Shown one piece after another: positions 52,788-61,068 of a stretch of DNA of 64,000 nt. The position numbers were made by a program, and so were the translations under genes. Below the pieces are notes generated by a model. That model was not told the DNA's origin, searched no databases, and saw only the letters and a program-made list of their open reading frames with translations. Source of the DNA: Mycolicibacterium baixiangningiae (lineage in GTDB: Bacteria > Actinomycetota > Actinomycetes > Mycobacteriales > Mycobacteriaceae); NCBI RefSeq assembly GCF_016313185.1, contig NZ_CP066218.1, positions 2,170,001 through 2,234,000 on the forward strand, written 5' to 3'. Position 1 is the first letter of the stretch. Each line of letters opens with the position of its first letter.

Positions 52788-54629
52788 ATCAGCAGTTTCG
52801 CCGACAAGACCTTCACTGCGCCGGCGCAGATTCGGAACTTCTGCATCATCGCCCACATCGACCACGGCAAGTCGACGCTGGCCGACCGGATGCTGGGGAT
52901 CACCGGTGTGGTCGCCGACCGCGACATGCGCGCGCAGTATCTCGACCGGATGGACATCGAGCGCGAACGCGGCATCACCATCAAGGCGCAGAACGTGCGG
53001 CTGCCCTGGACGGTCGGAGACGAGCAGTTCGTCCTGCACCTGATCGACACCCCCGGCCACGTCGACTTCACCTACGAGGTGTCCCGCGCGCTGGAAGCCT
53101 GCGAGGGCGCCGTGCTGCTGGTCGACGCCGCCCAGGGCATCGAGGCACAGACGCTGGCGAACCTGTACCTGGCGCTCGACCGTGGGCTGACCATCATCCC
53201 GGTGCTCAACAAGATCGATCTGCCCGCCGCCGACCCCGACCGCTACGCCGGCGAGATCGCCCACATCATCGGCTGTGAGCCCGACGACGTGCTGCGGGTC
53301 TCCGGCAAGACCGGCGTCGGCGTCCGCGAACTGCTCGACGAGGTGGTCCGTCTGGTCCCCGCCCCGGTGGGTGACGCCGACGCGCCCGCCAGGGCCATGA
53401 TCTTCGACTCGGTCTACGACATCTACCGCGGCGTGGTCACCTACGTCCGCGTGGTGGACGGCACGCTCACCCCGCGCGAGAAGATCAAGATGATGTCCAC
53501 CGGCACGACCCACGAGTTGCTGGAAGTCGGCATCGTCTCACCCGAACCGAAGGCCACGCAGGGGCTCGGCGTCGGCGAGGTGGGCTACCTGATCACCGGG
53601 GTGAAGGACGTCCGCCAGTCCAAGGTCGGCGACACCGTGACCTCCGCCCGCAACGGCGCCACCGAGGCGCTGACCGGGTACCGCGAACCCAAGCCGATGG
53701 TGTACTCCGGCCTGTATCCGGTCGACGGCTCCGACTACCCGAATCTGCGTGACGCCCTGGAACGGCTGCAGCTCAACGATGCGGCGCTCACCTGGGAGCC
53801 GGAGACGTCGGTGGCGCTGGGGTTCGGGTTTCGCTGCGGGTTCCTCGGGCTGCTGCACATGGAGATCACCCGCGAGCGCCTGGAACGCGAGTTCGACCTC
53901 GACCTCATCTCGACCGCGCCGAACGTGGTGTACCGGGTGGTCAAGGACGACGGCACCGAACTGGTCGTGACGAACCCCTCGGACTGGCAGGAGGGCAAGG
54001 TTCGGGCCGTGTTCGAGCCGATCGTCAAGGTGACCGTCATCGCGCCCAGTGAGTTCATCGGCACCATCATGGAGTTGTGCCAGCAGCGCCGCGGCGAACT
54101 GGGCGGCATGGACTACCTGTCACCCGAACGCGTCGAACTGCGGTACACGATGCCGCTCGGCGAGATCATCTTCGACTTCTTCGACTCGCTCAAGTCGCGC
54201 ACCCGCGGATACGCCAGCCTCGATTACGAGGAGGCAGGCGAGCAGGAGGCCGATCTGGTCAAGGTGGACATCCTGCTGCAGGGCGAGGCCGTGGACGCGT
54301 TCAGTGCGATCGTGCACAAGGACTCGGCCGCCGCCTACGGCAACAAGATGACCACCAAGCTCAAGGAACTCATCCCGCGCCAGCAGTTCGAGGTACCCAT
54401 CCAGGCGGCGATCGGCTCGAGGATCATCGCCCGCGAGAACATCCGGGCCATCCGCAAGGACGTGCTGTCGAAGTGCTACGGCGGTGACATCACCCGCAAG
54501 CGCAAACTCCTGGAGAAGCAGAAGGAGGGCAAGAAGCGGATGAAGACCATCGGACGGGTCGAGGTGCCGCAGGAGGCCTTCGTCGCCGCACTCTCCTCCG
54601 ACGCGGCCAGCGACAAACCGAAGAAGTAG
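52788..54629 (+). CDS. lepA: Elongation factor 4 (LepA), probably with ATC or ATT start
   Basis: A GTPase of about 613 residues that back-translocates ribosomes. G1 [10 protein letters not shown]3 DTPGH, G4 NKID, and LepA-specific C-terminal [22 protein letters not shown]. The first in-frame ATG (52890) lies after the P-loop and would remove G1. The frame is closed by TGA at 52740-52742, and the 15 codons between it and ATC 52788 contain no ATG, GTG, TTG or CTG. AGGAG (52777-52781) lies six bases before ATC 52788; ATT 52782 is an alternative. Sequence error or a nearby frameshift would be the other explanations. Confidence 0.9.
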   Translation: MSSFADKTFTAPAQIRNFCIIAHIDHGKSTLADRMLGITGVVADRDMRAQYLDRMDIERERGITIKAQNVRLPWTVGDEQFVLHLIDTPGHVDFTYEVSRALEACEGAVLLVDAAQGIEAQTLANLYLALDRGLTIIPVLNKIDLPAADPDRYAGEIAHIIGCEPDDVLRVSGKTGVGVRELLDEVVRLVPAPVGDADAPARAMIFDSVYDIYRGVVTYVRVVDGTLTPREKIKMMSTGTTHELLEVGIVSPEPKATQGLGVGEVGYLITGVKDVRQSKVGDTVTSARNGATEALTGYREPKPMVYSGLYPVDGSDYPNLRDALERLQLNDAALTWEPETSVALGFGFRCGFLGLLHMEITRERLEREFDLDLISTAPNVVYRVVKDDGTELVVTNPSDWQEGKVRAVFEPIVKVTVIAPSEFIGTIMELCQQRRGELGGMDYLSPERVELRYTMPLGEIIFDFFDSLKSRTRGYASLDYEEAGEQEADLVKVDILLQGEAVDAFSAIVHKDSAAAYGNKMTTKLKELIPRQQFEVPIQAAIGSRIIARENIRAIRKDVLSKCYGGDITRKRKLLEKQKEGKKRMKTIGRVEVPQEAFVAALSSDAASDKPKK

Positions 54630-54672
54630 GCCGAACGGTCGCAGGCGCGGCGTCCGCGTGCTAGAGAAAAGC

Positions 54673-55404
54673 ATGCGCGCACCACGCCTGGCGTCGATCC
54701 TGGCCGGCGGGTGTCTGCTCGCGGCAGGATGCACGGGCACGGTCGACGGTGTGGCGGTCGACCAGTCGCCGGCCGCCGTACCGGCGCCGGCGCGGGCGCT
54801 CGACACGGTGCTGCCGACGAACCAGGAGCTCTCCGCCGCCCTGGGCATCGCCCCGACCGGTCTGATGGGTCAGCTCGTCGAGGGCGGCGCCGACACCCTG
54901 CTGCGCGGCGTCGACCGGGCGCACGCGACGCCGGTGGAATGTGTCAGCACCACCTACCGGCTCCAACAGGTCGTCTACGGCGCCAGCTCGGTGCGGTCGG
55001 TGGCCAGCCGATCGTGGGCGGCAGGAAGTGTCGACGGTCCCGCGCTGAGCGGGTTCTTCGGCGTGGTGCAACTGGCCTCGGCCGATGATGCGGAGGCGTT
55101 CTTCTCCGCCGCGGCAGGAAACTGGCAGCAGTGTGACGGCCGCACGATGGTGCTGCGGCGTGGCGGGGCGGGCGCCAACGAACAGAGCCGCATCGCCGAC
55201 GTGCGCGTCGGTGAGCACGTGGTGTCGGCGGTGGTCGTCCACGAGGCGGGGCAGGGCACCAGGATGCCGATTCAGCGGGCGCTGGGCGTGGCGGGTGACT
55301 CGATCGTCGACGTGGAGATCACCGACATCGCCGACGCGAGATCGGGGGGCGCCGGCGGTGCGGTCGACGTCGCGCAGATCATGCTCGACAAACTGACCGG
55401 CTGA
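54673..55404 (+). CDS. Lipoprotein with PknH-like sensor domain (LppR-type)
   Basis: A 243-residue exported lipoprotein. Signal peptide with lipobox LAAGC (Cys about 20), then a domain like the extracellular sensor of PknH kinases, with three cysteines beyond the lipobox (VECVSTTY, WQQCDG). The resemblance to Rv2403c (LppR) is by position and type. ATG 54673 gives a typical signal peptide; GTG 54658 adds five residues. It lies about 40 bp after lepA and 14 bp before a second, similar lipoprotein. Confidence 0.78.
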   Translation: MRAPRLASILAGGCLLAAGCTGTVDGVAVDQSPAAVPAPARALDTVLPTNQELSAALGIAPTGLMGQLVEGGADTLLRGVDRAHATPVECVSTTYRLQQVVYGASSVRSVASRSWAAGSVDGPALSGFFGVVQLASADDAEAFFSAAAGNWQQCDGRTMVLRRGGAGANEQSRIADVRVGEHVVSAVVVHEAGQGTRMPIQRALGVAGDSIVDVEITDIADARSGGAGGAVDVAQIMLDKLTG

Positions 55405-55418
55405 CGGCGGGCGGCGAC

Positions 55419-56114
55419 ATGCGGACGGGCCGGGTCGCGGCGGTCGCCTTGGCGGTGCTGGTGGCCGGATGCGCGAACACCGTGTCCGGCACGGCCGTTC
55501 GGCCGGCCACCATCGCTCCGGTCGACGTGCCGCTGCTGGACGAGTCGCACGTGGCCGAGGTACTGCTGCCCATCAGTGAGCTCAACGGCATCGTCGGCAC
55601 CACGCGGTTGGCCGTCACCAGCGATCTCGAGGAGATGACCGACCACTCCGGCGACGTCTCCGACCCGGCGTGCCTCGGGGCGATCTACGGCGCCGAGGAA
55701 CCCGTGTACGCCGACAGCGGGTGGACGATGGTGCGCGACCAGGTGGCGCGTGACCCCGGCGAGGACAACCAGCACTGGGTCGAGCAGACCGCGGTGCTCT
55801 ATCCGTCGGAGACCGAGGCCCAGCGCTTCTTCGACACGTCCCGCACGATGTGGGAGGGCTGCGCGAGAGTTGACCTGACCGTCGACGACGGCGTCGTGCA
55901 CTCGGTGTGGGACATGGCGTCGGTGATCGAAGACGGCCCCCTGCTGACGCAGATGTCGGTGCAGCGGGACGCCGACGGATGGGGCTGCCAGCACGCGCTG
56001 TCGGTGGTGTCGAACCTGACCGTCGAGGCGTGGGCGTGCGCGTTCACCCTCACCGACGAGGCGGCCACGATCGCGACCGAGATGGCGGCCAACGCCGCCG
56101 AGGCCGCGCGTTAG
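55419..56114 (+). CDS. Second lipoprotein with PknH-like sensor domain
   Basis: A 231-residue lipoprotein: signal peptide MRTGRVAAVALAVLVAGC with lipobox Cys18, then a sensor-like domain (LLPISELNGIVGTTRL, YADSGWTMVRDQVARD, FDTSRTMWEGCARVDL, GWGCQHALSVVSNLTVEAWAC). The conserved Cys pairs fit the PknH extracellular domain. Likely a paralogue of the preceding gene. It ends 6 bp from the convergent ANTAR gene. Confidence 0.78.
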   Translation: MRTGRVAAVALAVLVAGCANTVSGTAVRPATIAPVDVPLLDESHVAEVLLPISELNGIVGTTRLAVTSDLEEMTDHSGDVSDPACLGAIYGAEEPVYADSGWTMVRDQVARDPGEDNQHWVEQTAVLYPSETEAQRFFDTSRTMWEGCARVDLTVDDGVVHSVWDMASVIEDGPLLTQMSVQRDADGWGCQHALSVVSNLTVEAWACAFTLTDEAATIATEMAANAAEAAR

Positions 56115-56120
56115 GCACAG

Positions 56121-56381
56121 TTAGGGCGCCGGCGTCAACCGGGCCCGCGCCACCAATTCGCCCCAGGCGTTGAACGCCTCGGCGTGGTCGGGCCCCGCCG
56201 AACCCTCCGCGAGCGCCACCAGACCGGTGGCGACACTGCCGATGCCGAGCCCGGTCCGGTTCACGATCTCGACCAGTTCCGAGAACGCCTCGCGCTGCGA
56301 GCACCCCCGCAACCCCACCAGGATGCCGACGGCGGTGTCGATGACCCGTCGGGACAGGTCTGTGTTGGTGCGGTACTCCAT
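56121..56381 (-). CDS. Small ANTAR domain protein
   Basis: An 86-residue protein that is essentially only an ANTAR domain: DLSRRVIDTAVGILVGLRGCSQREAFSELVEIVNRTGLGIGSVATGLVALAEG. ANTAR domains bind two-stem-loop RNAs and prevent termination. They are usually fused to a receiver, GAF or PAS sensor, which is missing here. ATG 56381 has GGGAGG eight or so bases upstream; 56438 is an in-frame but unsupported alternative. It could act with a partner sensor elsewhere. Confidence 0.7.
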   Translation of the reverse strand: MEYRTNTDLSRRVIDTAVGILVGLRGCSQREAFSELVEIVNRTGLGIGSVATGLVALAEGSAGPDHAEAFNAWGELVARARLTPAP

Positions 56382-56476
56382 CTTGTCTCCCTCCCTGGAA
56401 CACCAGGGTGTGTCAGGCGTTCTCGTTGGACAAGACATCGATACACCGTGAATCTGACGGCGAGCTGAACGCTTTC

Positions 56477-58498
56477 CTACGTCGGCGCGTTCGCGGGGAC
56501 GAAGACTCCCGAGCTGTCGGCCTCCTCCTCGGCACGGATGACGTGCACCACCGCGTTGATCAGCGCCAGGTGGGTGAACGCCTGCGGGAAGTTGCCCAGG
56601 TGGCGGCCGGTGCGGGGCTCGATTTCCTCGGCGTAGAGATGCAGCGAACTCGCGAACGACAGCAACCGTTCACACAGCCGCTTGGCGCGGCTGACCTCAC
56701 CGATCTCCACCAGCGCCGACACCAGCCAAAACGAGCAGATGGTGAATGTGCCTTCCTCGCCCGCCAATCCGTCGTCGGTCTCCTCGACGCGGTAGCGCAG
56801 CACCAGGCCGTCCTCGGTGAGTTCGTCGGCGATCGCCAGCACGGTGTTGCGCACCCGCTCGTCGTCGGCCGGCAGGAACCGGACCAGCGGCACCAGCAGC
56901 AGCGAGGCGTCCAGCGCGTCGTCGCCGTAGCGCTGGGTGAACACGCCGCGGGAGTCCACGCCGTGGGCCAGGATGTCGGCCTTGATCTCGTCGGCGATCT
57001 CCCGCCACTGCTGGGCGTAGCTCTTCTCACCCTCGAGTTCGGCGAGCTTCGCGCCGCGATCGAGCGCCACCCAGCACATCACCTTCGATGAGGTGAAGTG
57101 CTGAGGTTCGCCGCGGACCTCCCAGATGCCGCGGTCGGGTTCCTTCCAATGTTTGATGGCCTCTTCGACCTGGTTCTTCAGCACCGGCCACAACGCCTCG
57201 GGGATCTGCTCGCGCGATTTGGTGTGCAGGTACACCGAATCGAGCATGGTGCCCCAGATGTCGTGCTGCATCTGGTCATAGGCGCCGTTACCGATGCGCA
57301 CCGGGCGCGCGCCGTCGTAACCCGACAGGTGGTGCAGTTCCTCCTCGACCAGACTGCGCTCACCACCGACGCCGTACATCACCTGCAGCGGGTGGCGTTC
57401 ACCGTTGTTGGCGCCCGACACGTCGGCGATGAACGCGAAGAAGTCGTCGGCCTCACGATCCAGGCCGAGTGTGTACAGCCCCCAGAGGGCGAACGTCGAA
57501 TCCCGCACCCACGCATAGCGGTAGTCCCAATTGCGTTCGCCCTGAGGCGTTTCCGGCAACGACGTGGTGCTCGCCGCCAACAGCGCGCCGGTCGGGGAGT
57601 AGGTGAGGCCTTTCAGCGTCAGCGCACTGCGCTGCAGGTACGACCGCCAGGGGTGGTCCGGGAAGTCGCCGACGTTGATCCACTGCCGCCACGCCTCACT
57701 GGTCTGCCACATCTTGTCGGCGGCCTCGTCGTAGTTCTGTGGTGCCGGGTGCTTCGACCACGACAGCGCCACGAACACGTTGTCGCCCTCTTTGAGCCGG
57801 GTCCGCGCCCTGGCCTCGCGGCCCTCCAGTCCGATCCGGAGGTTGGTGGTCAGCCGCAGCGTCGGATGCGAGTCGGGGTTGCGGTTCGCCCGCGCGATCG
57901 CCTCACCGTAGGCAGGCCCCGAGTACTCCCACTCGGCGCTCACCCGGTGGTAGTCGAACGACGGTTCGCAGTTCATCACCAGCTCGACGGTTCCGCTGAC
58001 GCACCGCACGGTGCGCAGCAGGATGTGTTCGGCATCCCAGTCCATCGGGGTGCGGCGGTGGGTCCGTGACCGCGCGTCGAGGTCGTGCCAGGGTCCCATC
58101 ACCAGCGCGTCACGCACGATCAGCCAACCGGTGTGGGTCTGCCAGGTGGTCTCGAGGATCAGGCTGCCAGGCAGGTAACGCCGCGCCGCGGGGACCGTCA
58201 CGCCGTACGGGCCCAGCCGGAAGTGACCGGCACCCCGGTCCAGGATCGCGCCGAACACGCTCGGCGAATCCGGTCGCGGCACGCACAGCCACTCCACGGA
58301 CCCCGCCGAGGAGACCAGACACGTGTTCTCGCAATCGGACAGGAAGCCGTAATCGGCGATCGGCGGGAACGGGTTCCGCAGGCCCCCGGCCGGCGCGAAG
58401 GGCACCGGCGCCGTCACCGTCAACGGGGTGTCGGGCAGAAAGGAGGGCTGACCGATCGGCGCGGCCTCGCCGGTGGGCTCGGTGTGTTGCAGAACCAT
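56477..58498 (-). CDS. GH15 family trehalase/glucoamylase-like enzyme
   Basis: A 673-residue glycoside hydrolase. N-terminal super-beta-sandwich (FPPIADYGFLSDCENTCLVSSAGSVEWLCVPRPDSPSVFGAILD) and C-terminal (alpha/alpha)6 barrel with RNWDYRYAWVRDSTFALWGLYTLG and the catalytic Glu candidates around GIWEVRGEPQHFTSSKVMCWVALDRG and ERLLSFASSLHLYAEEIEPRTGRHLGNFPQAFTHLALINA. The mycobacterial Rv2402 homologue of this kind is a trehalase. Upstream of the ANTAR gene by 95 bp on the same strand. Confidence 0.9.
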   Translation of the reverse strand: MVLQHTEPTGEAAPIGQPSFLPDTPLTVTAPVPFAPAGGLRNPFPPIADYGFLSDCENTCLVSSAGSVEWLCVPRPDSPSVFGAILDRGAGHFRLGPYGVTVPAARRYLPGSLILETTWQTHTGWLIVRDALVMGPWHDLDARSRTHRRTPMDWDAEHILLRTVRCVSGTVELVMNCEPSFDYHRVSAEWEYSGPAYGEAIARANRNPDSHPTLRLTTNLRIGLEGREARARTRLKEGDNVFVALSWSKHPAPQNYDEAADKMWQTSEAWRQWINVGDFPDHPWRSYLQRSALTLKGLTYSPTGALLAASTTSLPETPQGERNWDYRYAWVRDSTFALWGLYTLGLDREADDFFAFIADVSGANNGERHPLQVMYGVGGERSLVEEELHHLSGYDGARPVRIGNGAYDQMQHDIWGTMLDSVYLHTKSREQIPEALWPVLKNQVEEAIKHWKEPDRGIWEVRGEPQHFTSSKVMCWVALDRGAKLAELEGEKSYAQQWREIADEIKADILAHGVDSRGVFTQRYGDDALDASLLLVPLVRFLPADDERVRNTVLAIADELTEDGLVLRYRVEETDDGLAGEEGTFTICSFWLVSALVEIGEVSRAKRLCERLLSFASSLHLYAEEIEPRTGRHLGNFPQAFTHLALINAVVHVIRAEEEADSSGVFVPANAPT

Positions 58499-58622
58499 CC
58501 CGACATCATCGGCTGCCGACCTGCTCGGCGTCTACTCAAAGGAGCATGTCGGGCGTTGCTGGGCCGGGGGTGCGCCCACGGCGGGGCATCAGGGGTTCGG
58601 GGTGATCGCATAGTCTGGCGCG

Positions 58623-58817
58623 GTGGACGCATTCCTGAGTTGGTGGGACGGCGTCGAACTGTGGCTGACCGGGCTGGGATTCGTCGCGCAGACCGCGGTG
58701 GTGATGCCGGTGGCGTTGCTGCTCGCCTACGGCGTCGCGGTGGTCCTCGACGGTGCGCTGGCGGCGGGTGTGCGGGTGCTGCGGCGCGTGCGCCACGAGG
58801 GGCAGGAGCCGTCATGA
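58623..58817 (+). CDS. Small membrane protein (Rv2401-type position)
   Basis: A 64-residue protein with one long or two short hydrophobic segments (LTGLGFVAQTAVVMPVALLLAYGVAVVLDGALAAG, about residues 15-49) and a basic C-terminus. GTG start. It overlaps the following microprotein gene by 4 bp (ATGA). Function unknown; the gene order trehalase, two small membrane genes, sulfate importer resembles Rv2402-Rv2401-Rv2401A-Rv2400c. Confidence 0.65.
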   Translation: MDAFLSWWDGVELWLTGLGFVAQTAVVMPVALLLAYGVAVVLDGALAAGVRVLRRVRHEGQEPS

Positions 58818-58900
58818 CCGGCCTGCCGCGTTCACGGGTGACCCTGATCCTGGTCGTGCTGGTCCTGCTGGTCATCGTCGCCTGGTTATTTACTCGCTGA
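58814..58900 (+). CDS. 28-residue single-pass membrane microprotein
   Basis: ATG 58814 overlaps the previous stop. MTGLPRSRVTLILVVLVLLV followed by IVAWLFTR is a short basic N-terminus plus one membrane helix of about 18 residues. GGCAGGAG is upstream of the ATG. Its stop codon lies inside a tandem duplication (58885-58933). Similar microproteins are often missed in annotation. Function unknown. Confidence 0.65.
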   Translation: MTGLPRSRVTLILVVLVLLVIVAWLFTR

Positions 58901-58933
58901 CCACTCGGTGTTATTTACTCGCTGACCACTCGG
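58885..58933 (+). repeat. Tandem duplication of a 24-bp unit
   Basis: Two exact 24-bp copies (58885-58908 and 58910-58933), starting GTTATTTACTCGCTGACCAC, are separated by one T. The first includes the last codons and stop of the microprotein; the second lies just upstream of the -10 box of the sulfate operon. Confidence 0.9.
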
Positions 58934-58957
58934 GCTGAGCCAGGGGCCCGGCTCTGT

Positions 58958-58963
58958 TATTCT
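58958..58963 (+). promoter_or_regulatory. -10 box for the sulfate operon leader
   Basis: TATTCT ends 8 bases before the ATG at 58971, placing the transcription start on that ATG, so the leader peptide is translated from a leaderless RNA. Confidence 0.6.
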
Positions 58964-58970
58964 TCGCGCC

Positions 58971-59063
58971 ATGCATCCGGCGTCCGGCAATAGCGAGTGC
59001 CACATCTTGGCGCTCATTGCCGTGGGTTCCTGCGCGGTTGCTGACGTTCACTGTTGTTGCTGA
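58971..59063 (+). CDS. Polycysteine leader peptide of the sulfate importer operon
   Basis: A 30-codon open frame, MHPASGNSECHILALIAVGS then CAVADVHCCC, with five cysteines, the last three consecutive codons (TGT TGT TGC) just before the stop. A -10 box puts transcription at its ATG. Leaderless polycysteine small ORFs are a known class of cysteine-responsive attenuators in mycobacteria, so ribosome progress through the Cys codons should report cysteine supply. It lies 121 bp upstream of subI, whose product imports sulfate for cysteine synthesis. The frame is out of phase with subI. Confidence 0.85.
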   Translation: MHPASGNSECHILALIAVGSCAVADVHCCC

Positions 59064-59084
59064 ACCCACCCGTTACACGGTTGG
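59022..59084 (+). promoter_or_regulatory. Attenuator-like RNA structures downstream of/around the Cys codons
   Basis: GTGGGTTC (59022-59029) and GAACCCAC (59062-59069) are perfect 8-bp complements with the Cys codons in the loop. CCACCCG (59066-59072) can instead pair with CGGTTGG (59078-59084) with one mismatch. The pairs are mutually exclusive at 59066-59069. A T run (59101-59105) follows. This suggests a switch set by ribosome position; the exact mechanism is inferred. Confidence 0.55.
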
Positions 59085-59184
59085 GGGCTCGGCGACGGCA
59101 TTTTTCATGCTGCCCTTTCGTTGCCACCAGCGTCTGCGTGTGACGGGACACGTCCCGAAATCCACAGAAATCGAAAGGCCATCG

Positions 59185-60222
59185 ATGCTCAGCTCAGTCA
59201 GGTCCCTCACACGCTGGCGGGTCGCCGCGGCGCTCGCCACCACGGCCTCGCTCCTGGCGGCCTGCGGGGGCGGCGCCAGCGACGTCGCCGGTGAAGACGG
59301 CGGCTCGACCGCAGAGACGACGCTGACGCTGGTCGCCTACGCCGTGCCGGAGCCGGGCTGGGCGAAGGTGATCCCCGCCTTCGCGGCCACCGAAGAAGGC
59401 AAGGGCGTCGGCGTGACCGCGTCCTACGGTGCGTCAGGGGATCAGTCCCGCGGCGTCGACTCGGGTAAGCCCGCTGACGTGGTGAACTTCTCGGTCGAAC
59501 CCGACATCACCCGCCTGGTGAAGTCCGGCAAGGTCAGCGAGGACTGGAACACCAACGCCACCAAGGGAATTCCGTTCGGCTCGGTGGTGAGCCTGATGGT
59601 CCGCGAGGGCAACCCCAAGGGCATCCGTGACTGGGACGATCTGCTCAAGCCCGGAGTCGAGGTCATCACGCCCAGCCCGCTGAGCTCGGGTTCGGCGAAG
59701 TGGAACCTGCTGGCCCCGTACGCGGTGAAGAGCGACGGCGGCAAAAACCCGCAGGCCGGCCTCGACTACATCAACAAGCTCGTGAGCGAGCACATCAAGC
59801 TGCGCCCCGGTTCCGGGCGCGAGGCCACCGACGTCTTCCTGCAGGGCAGCGGTGACGTGCTGCTGGCCTACGAGAACGAGGCGATCAACTCCCGCCGCCT
59901 CGGCCACAAGTTCGACTACTTCAACCCGGCCCAGACGTTCAAGATCGAGAATCCGGTCGCGGTGGTCAACTCCAGCCGGCATCTCGGACAGGCGACGGCG
60001 TTCGTGAACTTCCAGTACACCCCCGAAGCGCAGAAGCTGTGGGCCGAGGCCGGTTTCCGTCCGGTCGACCCGACGGTGGCCGCGGAGTTCGCCGACGAGT
60101 TCCCCGCGCCGCAGAAGCTGTGGACGATCGCGGACCTGGGCGGCTGGCAGAAGGTCGACAGCGAGCTGTTCAACAAAGACACCGGCTCGATCACCAAGAT
60201 CTACACCCAGGCGACTGGATGA
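59185..60222 (+). CDS. subI: Sulfate ABC transporter substrate-binding lipoprotein
   Basis: A 345-residue lipoprotein: signal peptide with lipobox LLAAC (Cys27), then the sulfate-binding fold. LTLVAYAVPEPGWAKVIPAF, YGASGDQSRGVDSGKPADVVNFSVEPDITRLV, TPSPLSSGSAKWNLLAPYAV and DVLLAYENEAINSRR fit Sbp/CysP family proteins. ATG 59185 has GAAAGG six bases upstream; the longer open frame from 59017 runs through the leader and is unlikely. The stop overlaps the cysT ATG (ATGA). Matches Rv2400c. Confidence 0.95.
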   Translation: MLSSVRSLTRWRVAAALATTASLLAACGGGASDVAGEDGGSTAETTLTLVAYAVPEPGWAKVIPAFAATEEGKGVGVTASYGASGDQSRGVDSGKPADVVNFSVEPDITRLVKSGKVSEDWNTNATKGIPFGSVVSLMVREGNPKGIRDWDDLLKPGVEVITPSPLSSGSAKWNLLAPYAVKSDGGKNPQAGLDYINKLVSEHIKLRPGSGREATDVFLQGSGDVLLAYENEAINSRRLGHKFDYFNPAQTFKIENPVAVVNSSRHLGQATAFVNFQYTPEAQKLWAEAGFRPVDPTVAAEFADEFPAPQKLWTIADLGGWQKVDSELFNKDTGSITKIYTQATG

Positions 60223-61064
60223 TCACTGCCGTCGACGGCGACAACGGCCGGGCGCCGGGCGGTCTCGTCCGGCGTCACGGCACGGCGTCCCTTCGGGTCG
60301 GGGTCGCGACCATCTGGCTCAGCGTCATCGTGCTGCTGCCGCTGGCCGCAATCCTCTGGCAGTCCGTCGGCGGCGGCTGGGAGGCGTTCTACCGCGCGGT
60401 CACCGGCAACGCGGCGCTCGAGTCGTTCCGGGTGACGCTGACCATCTCGGTCGGGGTGACCCTGGTCAACGCGGTGTTCGGGCTGCTGGTGGCGTGGGTT
60501 CTGACGCGTGACGACTTCCCGGGCAAGCGGTTGGTGGATGCGGTCATCGACCTGCCCTTCGCCCTGCCGACGATCGTCGCCAGCCTGGTCATGCTCGCGC
60601 TCTACGGGCCGGCCAGCCCCGTCGACCTGCATTTGCAACACACCAAATGGGGTGTCGGGATCGCGCTGCTGTTCGTCACGCTGCCGTTCGTGGTCCGCTC
60701 GGTGCAGCCGGTGTTGCTGGAACTGGACCAGGAAGTCGAGGAGGCGGCCGCCTCGCTGGGGGCCAACAACTGGACCATCCTGACCAAGATCATCCTGCCC
60801 GCGCTGCTGCCGTCGCTGCTCTCGGGTGCCGGGCTGGCGTTCTCACGCGCCATCGGCGAATTCGGTTCCGTGGTTCTCATCGGTGGTGCGGTGCCGGGGG
60901 AGACCGAGGTGTCCTCGCAGTGGATCCGCACCCTGATCGAGAACGACGACCGTACGGGGGCCGCCGCCATCTCGATCGTGCTGTTGCTCATCTCGTTCGT
61001 CGTCCTGCTGATCCTGCGCGCACTCGGCGCGCGGGCGGCCAAGCGGGAAGAGACGGCGAGGTGA
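60219..61064 (+). CDS. cysT: Sulfate ABC transporter permease CysT
   Basis: A 281-residue membrane permease with about six transmembrane segments. The ABC-permease EAA motif is EEAAASLGANNWTILTKIILPALLPSLLSGAGLAFSRAIGEFGS, the site of contact with CysA. Start overlaps subI stop. The N-terminus MITAVDGDNGRAPGGLVRRHG is cytoplasmic. Imports sulfate/thiosulfate with CysW and CysA. Confidence 0.96.
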   Translation: MITAVDGDNGRAPGGLVRRHGTASLRVGVATIWLSVIVLLPLAAILWQSVGGGWEAFYRAVTGNAALESFRVTLTISVGVTLVNAVFGLLVAWVLTRDDFPGKRLVDAVIDLPFALPTIVASLVMLALYGPASPVDLHLQHTKWGVGIALLFVTLPFVVRSVQPVLLELDQEVEEAAASLGANNWTILTKIILPALLPSLLSGAGLAFSRAIGEFGSVVLIGGAVPGETEVSSQWIRTLIENDDRTGAAAISIVLLLISFVVLLILRALGARAAKREETAR

Positions 61065-61068
61065 TCCG

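Noticed and set aside
52890..54629. lepA starting at the first in-frame ATG (52890)
   Set aside because: It would delete the P-loop AHIDHGKST and the N-terminal 34 residues, leaving a dead GTPase.
59017..59184. subI starting upstream at 59017
   Set aside because: It would place the lipoprotein signal 56 residues inside the protein and run through the leader peptide; ATG 59185 has a ribosome site.
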